Assembly: GCF_014898055.3 (NCBI RefSeq)
Contig: NW_023601754.1
Coordinates: 47,485,013 to 47,549,012 of the forward strand
Length of the DNA stretch: 64,000 bases
Source: Talpa occidentalis
Taxonomy: Eukaryota > Chordata > Mammalia > Eulipotyphla > Talpidae
Direction: 5' to 3'
Part shown: piece after piece, positions 1 to 10,700 of the stretch
How the letters are laid out: each line of letters begins with the position of its first letter
Position numbering within the stretch: the stretch's first letter is position 1
The notes under the pieces: generated by a model
What the model was told of the DNA's origin: nothing
What the model saw: only the letters and a program-made list of their open reading frames with translations
Databases searched by the model: none
Position numbers and translations under genes: made by a program

Positions 1-1014
1 GGGAGCAGGAGCCTGCAGAGAGGAAATGGAGGAGTGTTCAAGAAGCGGTTCCTGGGAAGAAGCGGTTCCTGGGAAGCAGCAGGTGTGCCAGGCGTGTGGG
101 GAGTGAGCATCGGGGAGGGGTCGTGGGTGGGAGTGTCACAGTGAGAGGGAGAAGTGGGAGAAGCATGGGGGGGGTCGAGAATCAGCAGGAAAGTGGTGGA
201 GACAAGCGTGTTGGGAGAGGTAGGAGGGCGAGTGTGCAAAAGGAGGAACAGCGCGGGGGTCTCCAGAGCATAAATACGTGTGCAGAGGCTGTGAGTGGGT
301 CAGGGAAAGGGTGTCCCAAGTGTGTCTGCAGCAAGGGTCCCGAGAGTTTCCCGAGTGAGGTGTGGCAGGGGGGCGCGCGGAGACGAGACGGGAGGAGAGA
401 GCAGGGGGCGTGGGCGTGGGCAAGCCAAGCCGAGTGTGCAAGGGAGCGAGCGTTGGACAGCCGAGAGGGTCTCGGGAGCCGAGCTGGAAGCGAAGGCGAG
501 TGTGCAAGACAGCGAGGGCAGATCTGTGCAAAATTGTAGCCCGGGGAGGGGAGAGGTGAGCAGGCGTGCAAAGGAGCGTGCAAGAGGCCAGGGAGCGGCT
601 GCGTGTGCAGGGGAGCAGAGGGGCCTGGAGAGGGGGGGAAGGGCGGTGAGAGCAGGTGGTGGAATCTGAGGGCACCCCCTTTTCCTGCGGCCTGGGGGGC
701 GACCCCCATCCGGTCAGGCTCAGGGCTGACCCTCTATGGCTCTGTCTGTCCCCCCCTCCCAGAAGCGACCCTTCCCTCCTCCTCCACTCCCGGGGTGACT
801 TCCTCCGTCCTCCCCCTCCGCTCCCCACTTCTCACACACAGTCTGGTGTCAGCTGCCCCCTCCCGCGAGGTGCGAATGTCTGGCCGGGATGGCGCCACCC
901 GGTGACCCGCGGCCTCGGCGGACACGAGTCTGAGAGAAGGCGCGTCAGGGTCGGAGGTCAGGAGGCCGGCGGGCTGCGGGGTTCTGTGGACGGCTGGTCC
1001 GTCCAGGCCAGCCA
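1..1014 (-). other. SHANK1: SHANK1 3' untranslated region (partial)
   Basis: Sequence downstream of the TGA stop at 1017-1015. No AATAAA or ATTAAA is visible on the minus strand down to position 1, so the UTR probably continues beyond the window. It is G-rich on the plus strand (C-rich in the mRNA) and carries a recurring TTGCAC motif (see findings). The rat Shank1 3' UTR is known to contain a dendritic targeting element; whether this part corresponds to it cannot be told here. Confidence 0.75.
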
Positions 1015-1717
1015 TCACCTCTCCAGGAAAAATTTGAGCGCCCGGTCGATGTTCATGCGGTGGCCCACCCGGGTCACGCCCAGGTCCACGTAGTCCTCCT
1101 TGGTGAGGGCGGGCAGGTGGGAGCCGTCGATCTCGTGGTCCAGGAACTGGGCCCGGTGCTCAGCCAGGCCCAGCCACTCCAGCCAGTCGGCCACGTCGAA
1201 CTTGGTCCAGAACCCCAGAGGCTTAGCGCCAAAGGGCTTGTCTGGGGGCAGCGAAAGCAGGCGGGTCGGCGAGAGGGAGCGGGAGGCCCCCGACAAGGCT
1301 CCGCCGAGCCCCCCGGAGATCCCGGGGTGCGGCGGCACAAAGACTGGAGCGAAGGGATCCGCGGAGCCGCCGGCGCCTCCGGTGGGGGAGCCGCGGATGT
1401 CAAAAAGGCCCGGGTAGAGGGGTCCAGAAGGCAGGATGGGCAGGGACGAGGGCCGGGGTGCCGGGCTGACCTTGTGCTCCGAGGCGGGCAGCAGGGAGGG
1501 GCTGGGGGCCCGGCGGAGCAGAGGCGGCCGCATCTCGAACTCCACACCCTGGAGGTGGCGGGTGGAGGAGGAGGAGCCCGAGGGCGAGGTGGCCCCCTGG
1601 GCTGCAGCAGCTGAAGGGGGCACCCCGGTTCCTGTGGGGAGTGGCGGCAGAGGTGGTTTGGACCAGTTCTGAAACAGGCTGCTGACAGGCTTGGAGAGGA
1701 GCGAGTCGTCGCTGAGT
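1015..1717 (-). CDS. SHANK1: SHANK1 last coding exon: SAM domain
   Basis: The acceptor AG lies at 1719-1718, and the exon opens with the last base of a split Arg codon (AG|A). It encodes 233 residues plus TGA. The SAM domain occupies roughly 1210-1018 (FWTKFDVADWLEWLGL ... VGHRMNIDRALKFF), with the C-terminus FLER. SAM oligomerises in a zinc-supported sheet and is needed for synaptic placement. The Ser/Pro-rich stretch before it is conserved with human SHANK1. Confidence 0.97.
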
Positions 1718-4700
1718 CTGGAAGGTGACAAGCGGGCGGGGGTGCAGGAGAGGGATCGAGGGGCGCAGGCAGGGTGAGACAGAGGCAGAGGTCGAGATGC
1801 AGGGCGAGAGGAGGAGAGACGCAGGGCAGGGGCAGAGATGGGAAGAGATGGGCGGGCCGGACGGATGCAGGACAGCCATGGAGGGAGAGAGAGATGAGAG
1901 GACGGGGGAGGGCCACAGTCAGAGAGATGAGAGAAAAAGAGACATAAGTGATAATAGTCATCACCGCCACCGCTTGCTGATGCGCACGTGTGCCAGGCAT
2001 GGTTCTAAGAGCTTTACGTATCGCCTCTCCATGGAGTCCCCACGACAGCCCTGCTGCAGGTTACTAGCATCGCCAGCACAGAGAGGCCGGGTAACTCGCC
2101 TAAGGACACACAGCCAGGAAGTGGCAGAGCCTGGTCATACGGCCCCAAAGTCTGAGCTCGGAACCACTACTCTGTACTGCCTTCAGGGTACGACCAGGCA
2201 CAGCAGAGTGGAGGACAGGGAGACGGTGAGCGAGGAACAAAAAAAAGGGTGAGCATTCAGGGGAGAGAGATGGGAGGGGGCGGGGGCAGGGGAGGGGGAG
2301 AGAGATGAGGAGAGGGAGATGAAAGAGAGAAGAAACGAGGGGAGAAAAAGGTTCCCCTCGTCCCTTTGGCTCCCCGCAGCACAGGCCTGCCTCGGGGCCT
2401 GGGGACCTGGCCCTCCCGCTGGGCTCCCGCTGACCTCGCCCTCCACCCCTCCCCTCTACCCCCTCCCCCCCCATCCCACTATCCTTTGTTTCCAGGACAA
2501 CAGGAGTATCCTCTTGCCTGCCCCACCCTCATCGGGCTCATCAGGCTCAGCTGTGCGAGGGTCCGGCCTTGCCTGTCCTGTGCCCCACGGGACCCCCATC
2601 CGGGACACAGTAGGTGACAGGTGACTCGCTGGAGCACCCTCTCCTCCGCCCAGAGTACTTGAGGGGGTGGACCTGCCTTGAGGGTCTCAACCCTAGGAAA
2701 GCCACACCCAGGCGCCAACCCTGAGGGCCTCAGACCCTCCCACAGGGCAGCCGCGCCAGGACTCCCCCACAGGCTGCACCCCCCCCAGCCCGGGTGTGCG
2801 GGAGGCTGCCCTGCCCAGGCCTGGGTGACCGTGTCCTGTGCCAACAGCCGAATCGCCCGGCCGCCTTCCTCAGAATGTGCCCTGGCCGCTAAGCGACATG
2901 TGACCTGAGCCAACTCTGCGCTGGACAAAGGGGTTCAAAGTCCTCTCCCCACTCTGTGAGCCAGCGTCAGGGGTGTGATGACTTTCCCTGAGACTCGAAA
3001 GTCCCAGATAAGCTCAAACTTTGTGGCCACCCCTGCCCGCCCGCCCCCACACCCCCCCCGACCCTGGTAGCTTGGGGAAACTTCTGCATCTCCCCGTATT
3101 TCCCCACCCACGCTCAATGGGCTGGGGGGGGGCCCCCTTCCACCCCCACCTCACTTGACAGCAGCCTCAAAACCCATCTTAGGTGGGCACTACCTCCCAC
3201 AAGAGGCCGCCCAGTTAGGAGGTGCAGGGCTAGGACCAGAACCACCCTCATCACCTCTGCACCCCTAAGGCAGCTTGTCTTGAGCCACCCGGGGTTCAGG
3301 GGCTCACAGACGTCAGGACTGTCACAACTGACAGCCCACCAAGGAACCAGACACCCGCGAGCTTGCGCTCCAGTCTCCTTTGTTAATCACTCTGTGTGCA
3401 TCCTGGGGTGTGGGTTGCCATGGGGACGGGAGACCACAGCGGCTACCGAGATAAAGGGGGAAGTTTAAAGCACCCGAGAAAGCATGCTTCTTTGGGGTGA
3501 ACTTCTGCGGTCTCAGCGCCACCCCCAGGACCCTACAGGGACGGAGCTGGGGGACGGGGACGCTGGTCCCCACAAACAGTCCGGGCCCTCCTCGCCTCCA
3601 CCGCCAACCGCCAGCCCCTGCTCACCTCTGCCGCTGGAGGGAGGAGGTCCTCTCGGGGACGTAGCTGGCTCCCCCGTGGTGGCTGTCCCCGCTGCCCCCG
3701 CTGCCTCCCCGGGCCCAGGGCAAAGCGCCCCCAGCTGCCGAGGAGCCCCCAAACTGCTGAAGCTTGGAGCTGAGTTCGCTGATGATGCTGGCTTTGACGG
3801 TGGCCAAGGCTGAGGCCTGGGGCTGGGCCAGGGGCCCGGGCAGGGGTGGTGGCGGCGGGCCCGGGCCCTCCTCCCAGGGCAGCAGCTTCCGAGGCAGGGA
3901 GGAGGCCGCCGGCAAGGGCACCGGTGGGCCTTCTGGTTCCACGTTCCCCGGCCCCCCGGCCACACCCGCCGGCGAGGGTCCAGCGCAGCCGCTCAGGGCC
4001 AGCAGCCCGTCCGCCCCGGCGCCGGTCACCGAGACCGTGGGGCTGGTGGGGGTGACGGGCTCTCGCAGGCCCCCGCCCGGGCTGGGCCGCAGCCCTCCGG
4101 CGGCCCCCAGGGCGCGGCCCCGGAGCTTAGAGGGAGTCATGAGCTGCGGGGGGTAGGGCGGGCCCGGGGGCCGCTCCCCCCGAAGGCCTGGCCGTCCAGG
4201 TAAGCCACGTACGTGTCCAGCAGCTCCGGCCCAGCGGCCACCCCGGCGCCCCCGGCGCCGCCGCCCGCGCCCGCCCCGCCGCCCTCCGCGGACAGGCTGC
4301 TGAGCGTGGACGCGCTGCTGATGGTCTCCAGCGGGTGGTCGCTGCTGCTGCGGCTGTCCACCTCCTCGATGCCCGAGTCCGTGCCGGGCGGCGGGTCCGG
4401 GCCGGGCTGCGGCGCGGGGGGCGGCGGGGCGGCGGGGCCGCGGGCCCCGGAGGAGGGGGTCCCCGGGAGCCCCGGGGGCCCCCTGGGTCAGCGTGGCCAC
4501 CTCGCTGTCGTAGGACGTCAGGCTGGACGCGGTGGAGTCCAGGGCGGGCGGGGCGGCGGCGACGGCGGGGGGCGGCCCGGGCGGCAGCGGGGCGGTGGGG
4601 GTCGGGGGGTCCGGCAGCGGGAGGGGCGGCCCCGGCGTGAGGGGCGACTCGGGCTTCTCGAAGCTGTTGGAGAACTCCAGGGGCGGGGGCAGCGGCTCCA

Positions 4701-7700
4701 CGAAGAGGAACTCGCCGTCCTCCACGTCCACCGAGGGCGCGGGCGGCGGCAGGACCAGCAGCGGGAGCCCGTTCTCCTCGCCGCCCCGCGGGACGTGGGC
4801 GAGGGCGGCAGCGCGCGGCGGGGGCTGGGCGGCGGGACCCCCGGCCCGTCCTCCGCCGGCGGCCCCCTGCCCGCCGCGCCGCCCGCCCGGGGCTGGCAGT
4901 TCTCGAGGAACCGCACGTGCAGGGGCAGCCGCTCGGGCTCCTCCGCGGCGCCGGCGCGCCAGGCCTTGCTCGCGGCGGGGTGCGGGGCGGGGGGCTCGGG
5001 CCCCAGCTGCAGCAGGAGCGGCCCCACCCCGGGGGCGGCGGGCGGCAGGCGGTGCAGCAGCGAGCGGCGCGCGGCGGGCGGGCTGGCCGACAGCGCCTTC
5101 TCCTGGCCGCCCAGCCCGGGCCGGTACCCCAGCTCGCGGCGCGCGGGGTCGGGCGGCGCGGCCCCCCAGAGGCGCAGCACCGGCTCGTGGTGCGCGTGGG
5201 GCGCGTGGTGGTGGGGCGCGGGCGGCGGCACCTCGTAGCGCGGCGACGGCGGCCGGGGCGGGGGCGGGGGCGCGCCGCCGCCCTCCGAGGACTCCTTCAG
5301 CGCGCGCTCCCGCGCGGCCAGCGCCAGCCCGAGCGGCGAGGCGGGGTCGAGGGCCTTGCCGGTCAGCGGGTGCACCAGGGGCCGCGGCGGCAGGAAGCTG
5401 GTGAAGGCGCTGCTGCCCCCGCCGCCCCCGTAGGCGCGCGCGGCCCCGTAGGCCCCGTAGGCGGCGCCGCCCGCGGACTCCAGGCGCAGGTAGGGCTCGG
5501 CCGAGAACATGCCCTCGTCGATGGACTTGGAGTGGCGCAGCCGCGGGCCCGGGGGCGCGCCCGCGCCCAGCCCGCCCTCGCCGTCCTCGTCGCCGGCGTC
5601 GGTGGAGAGGAAGAGCGTGGAGCGCCGGCGGGCCTCGTTCTGCCAGCCGCCCTCCCTGCGCGCCGCGCCCACCAGGGCGGCCCCGAACTGGCTGGTGAAG
5701 TCGAGGGTGGCGGGGCCGCTGGGCGAGGCCGGGGCGGGCACGGGCGAGGGCGCGGGCGACGCGGGCGACGCGGCCGGGGCGGGGCTGGGCGCGGAGGAGC
5801 CGCCGCCGCCCGCGGGCTCGGGCTGGGCGGGGGGCTCCGCCTCGGTGCTGCTGCCCTGGCTGCTGCGGCCGCTGCTACTGGTGGACGGGGCCTTGATGAT
5901 GATGGTGGGGATGGGGATGGAGTTCTTCTCCGACGGGGCGGGCGGCGGCTGCGGGGACGCGGGGGACGTGGGCGAGGCGGCGGGCGGGAGGCCGCCGGCC
6001 TTCTGGGGCTCGCCCTCCACCTTGGTCTGCTTGACCAGCGGGCCCTTGCGCCCGCGCCCCGAGCGGGCCGGCACGTACATGGCCGCGCTGGCCGCCCGAG
6101 GGGGCAGCTGGAAGTAGCGCAGGGCGGGCGCCTGGGCCGAGCCGCCGCCCCCGGCCCCGCTGGCGTGGTGCGACGGGGACGCGGCCCCCGGGGTCGGGCT
6201 GGGCCCGCCGCCTCGCCAGCCGCGCAGGCTGGGCTGGGGCCCCAGCGCCAGGCGGGGCGGGGGTCGTCGGGGGAGCCGCCGGTCTCCATCTCCGGGGGGT
6301 GAGGGGGGGGGCGTGGTGGTGGTGGGGCTGGGGGGGCGGCACGTGGTGGTGGTGGTGATGGGGCGGGTGGTGGTGGGGCGGGGGCAGGGGGCCGCTGTGG
6401 TACAGGCTCTTCTCGCGGCTCCCCAGGCGCGTCTCGGGAAGGGAGGGCCCGTCGAAGGATGAGGGGGAAGAGGCGGGGTGGGTGCTACTGGAGCCGGGGT
6501 TGAAGGGGCTCCCCCGGTGGGAGGGGGTGAGGCGGCCGGAGGAGGAGGGGGCGGGGGGTGTGCTGTAGGGGGGCTCGGGTGGGGACGTGGTGGGCGGCGG
6601 GGGGATGTCCTCCGAACCAGGCACAGACAGGCTGCGGCTGAACTTCATGGCGGGGGGTGCTAGGTAGGGTCTGTCATCTTCCGCAGCCCCTGTGGAGGCA
6701 CAGAGGGTCCAGGAGAGGGGGCGGGGTGGGGTTTCGCCCGGCTCCCCAGTCCCGTAAAACGCACCATTCTTGCATTAATAATGGTGGGGGGGCTGGGTGT
6801 TCTGCCCTCCTATCCCGCAGAAACCCAGTATTTAATGCAACAGTGAGGACAGTGAGGAAGACGGCAACGCGACGGCGACGGCACCCGGCATGCACTGAGA
6901 ACCGCTCGCGGATTAGCCGGGCCGGGGGAATCCAAATCCGCCCCGCGCAGTGATTCGGGTTGTGCACTGCGCGACAGCCCGCAGCAGAGGGAGCCGTCGG
7001 GCGGGCTGCACTTCCCCCCCGGGCCAGCAGGGGGCGCCTTCTCCTAATTCGCACAAAAGCACGGTCTATGGAAGCGGCTTGCCGTGAGCGAAAGCGGCTC
7101 GGGCAGGGAAGCGATGCCGTGTTTAGGAGCTTATGGGTTTCTTTTCAGGGATACGCAGAAAAGAACTGTGAGGAGCCCCTCAGTCCTGTGATTCACAGAC
7201 CACTGCTCAGGGTGCGGCTAACATTAAAAAGCGGGAGCCGGCAGATAAGAAAATGAGACAGGAGGGTGGACACGAGACTCACACTGGTGGGCGCTAGAAC
7301 TGGGGAGCAGCTAGGTTTGACTTTCAAAATGACTCAGAGGACGGCGGGAGTGAAATCTGCCTACAAGACTGTGGGGGCTCAGTCTTGACCCTTTCTTGCC
7401 TCTGACTACTGTCCCTTGGCGATCGCAGCCTGCACCCCGGCCTCAGTTCACTACCTCTGCTCTGGAAGCCCATGTCTGCCTGGGGCCCAAACCTCTCCCA
7501 GAGCCCCAGGTGCCTGCATACAAATATGGAGACGCTCACAGGCCCCACAAACTCAGCTCCCGATCTACCACCCCCCAGGCTTCCCATCTCAGCCAAAGGC
7601 ATCTCCGCCCTGCCTCAGGACCTTTGCACGTCTATGCCACGACACGGAATGCTTTACCTCCAGACATCCCCCTGGCTCCCGCTCATCCCCAAGTTTTAAC

Positions 7701-10700
7701 TCAAACCTGCTCCTGGGCACTGCAGAGCTCTGCAGCCGTAACTTGCGTTTTTCTTTTCCCCAGAGCACTTACTGCTGTCAATACGCTATATAATTTTCTG
7801 CTTTCTTATCCTTATAAAGTATTCCTTGCTGGAAGATCAGCCCACGAGCGCTGGTGTTCTGTTTACTGATAAATACCCAGCACACGGGAGGTGCTCAAAT
7901 GACATTTTTAGATGAATGAATGAAGTGAGTCAGACAAGAGAGAAGGTTCTATGTGCGGCCTTCACCTCACTGCATCCAGGCAGGGGCAGTAATTAATGTC
8001 CCCGTTGCCTAGAGGCAGAGCCCAAGGCCCAGAGAGGTGCAGCAATGTGCCCCAGGTCACACAGCAGGACGAGCAGAGCTAGGGTTCATCCCAGCTTTGC
8101 TTAGCAACCAGGCCTGAGCTCTCTGCCCCGCTGTCCCCCGCCTCCTCCCCACATCGGCACCCCTCACAGCCACCCGCCTTGGCCCGTGACATACCGATGG
8201 ATTTTTGGCGGAGCATGAGCCCGGGGCCCGGAGGCAGGTACGAAGGACGTTCATAACTCGGCTGGGAGCGGTGGTGGGGATCGAAGCTTGACTTTGGGGT
8301 GGCAGTCAGGGAAGGAGAGGAAAAAGAGCAGAGAAAGATCAGGCCCAAGTCTGGGAAAAGTCCTGGGTTCTTTGTACAGCCCCCCAACCCCCACTCCTTC
8401 CTGGCCCAGGAGCAAGGGAGGGTGAGAGGAAGCAGAGGGGTTCCGGGGAAGGGAAGGGTTTCTGTGTCTGCCAGTGGGGAGGAAGGAAAGGAAAAGGCAC
8501 ACAGACGAACCATGGAGCTGGTGGCTCTCCCTTGGCAACACCCATCTGGGCACCTTTTCCATCCCCACTGTCACTGTCCAAGTCCCAGCTACCTCCTTGC
8601 TTGCCCAGAACGGCTTCGAGGCTTCCTTCCATCTCCCTGTGGCCACCGGGTCCCACCACCCCTTTCTACGCAGGTCACAGGGGTCTTTCCAAGAGAAATT
8701 CAGGGCAGGCTACTGCCTGTTTGAAATCCTGCCTCCCACCTCTGTTGGACCAGGCTCTCTGTGGCAGAACCTGCCGAGCCCACCTAGATGCCCTGGCCTG
8801 GGAGGCTCTGCCTGGGCCAGGCTGGGGCTCTCGGCTGCCCCTGAAGCATCACACCCCCTCCCCTCCGAGCTGACCCGCCCAGCAGTTACGCATCCCCACT
8901 GCTGGGAACACTGGCTGACCCGGGGGAACAAGGCAGGGTTCACTCAGCTGTGTGGCTCATATTCCCGGGCACCCCCACAGGGATCTGGTCCCAAGTGACA
9001 CTGGATAGGACCAGGGACCTTCTTGACATCCCCTCCTGCCACTCTCGCTCTTGCACCGGGTCCCTCTTGGGAAGTCACTGTTGCCAGAAGCCTCATCTCG
9101 GCCCCAATCCCAGGCAGTGAAGCCTCAGACACTGGGAGCACTTGGTGCCCACCTTCCCTGCTTCTCCAGCCCCCCATGTTTATTCAGCCCGGCCTCGCGG
9201 CACCTGCCCGCCCTAGGGCCGCACCCTGCACGGCTTGTCCCCTAGCTGTCACGGGTGCTTTCCAACTTGGGGCCCCTCACTCCACTGACCCTCCCAGTGT
9301 CCTGCATGTCCCCGCCCTCTTTCTTCACGCCTGAAACCACCCTACTGACCTGCTCCTCATCTGTCCCCGCCTAGGACGTGCTGCCTCCTAATATCCTGGG
9401 CTCAGAGTACTTTTCATGTCTCTTTGGGTCTAAGGAAATGGTTTCATTTCTAAGTGGTGATTAAATAGGGTTAAAAGAATCGTTTTCATGTTATTTGTAT
9501 TGTCCCATCTCGCATTCAGTTAGCCACCTAACGACGTGCTTAATCTAAATGGGATCCGTTCGGCAGGCTTCGCTCTCGGTGATTTTCCTGGCGCTTCAGA
9601 GTCTGCAAGGACTGGCCGACTCCCTGTGCATCTGGCCTGGTGTGATGTTATTTGAAAGCAAACTTGTTCATCACGGGAAAAAATATATGTGCAGGAGAGG
9701 AAAGGAAGGAGGAGAAGGAGATGGTGGTGTCCTTTACCCCAACGCAGATTTTTAAAAACTTTTCTTTTAGGACCCTCCCTGGTGGCCTAGGAGTTAAGTC
9801 TCAGCGCTATCACCTCTATGGCCTGAGTTCGATCCCTAGCCAGGGAGCTGTCCCGCATGGCGCAGCAGACCTCTCCTGTCTCCCCGCGGCTCCCCTCAGC
9901 AGTGTACTTCAGTCAGTCTGCCTGTTCTGCTCCCCGCTCTGTCTCTGGTGAATCCTCTCACTCTCTCCGCCGCCCCCACAAACCTCATACCTCTGGCCTA
10001 CCCTCTAGTTGCTCTACACAAAAAATAAAAAACATAATTACAGGTATATTAAAAAAAAACTTCCTGTAGTGCTCAGGGGGGCAATTTTGTGGATCCCATT
10101 CACCAGTGGGCTCCCCAGCCCCCAAACTCCACCAACATGAGTGACTGAATGAGAGCCAACCAACCTCAGAACTGCTGGACCCTGACCCCTATATTCCACC
10201 AGGTGACCCCCTATGCCTCCTTTCCAGAGACACAGAGAAAGGGAGTTCCAGAGAACAGGGGTTCCACCTTAGGGATGTGGCTATTAAGGCCCTGCCTTTA
10301 CCACCCAGTCAGCCCTTGTTCTGACTCTCCCACTTCCCCTACTGGTTTCTCACCTCTGAGCCTTAGCCTAGGCTGTTCCTGCAGCTTGGACGTCCTTACC
10401 TTCCCAAGCAGAGAAGAAAACTCCGTTACCCTGGTCCTTCACCCCAGACCCCCAGCTGGCCTCTACCTTCCTCAAGGCAACATCGCCACCCACAATAGCC
10501 CTGGTGCCTCTGATGTATGTTTCAGTCGCATATTTCTTTTTTTTTTCCTTTTTTTTTCCCTTAGTTTGGCCAGTTGCATATTTCAACCATGACAACCAGT
10601 TAAAAGAAAAGCATTGTTTCCTCAATAGACACTAGATGTTTGCGGGTGACCTTAGTGTCATCTACACGGATGTGGAAATATGAAGCTGTGTAACCGAAAC

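Larger units (their letters stand above)
6690..8194 (-). other. SHANK1: SHANK1 intron
   Basis: CpG-rich unique DNA lies at about 6840-7060, next to the giant exon. An L2 3' end (about 7390-7920) and a MIR tail (about 7975-8095) follow. No coding segment is seen. Confidence 0.75.

Noticed and set aside
4213..6302. Long plus-strand open frames opposite the giant SHANK1 exon
   Set aside because: Shadows of GC-rich coding sequence: Gly/Ala/Arg-only composition and no domain; the opposite strand encodes conserved SHANK1.
1015..6689. SHANK1 as a decaying pseudogene
   Set aside because: All splice sites, phases and domains are intact over 39 kb, the breaks are confined to C runs in one exon, and CLEC11A shows the same artefact.
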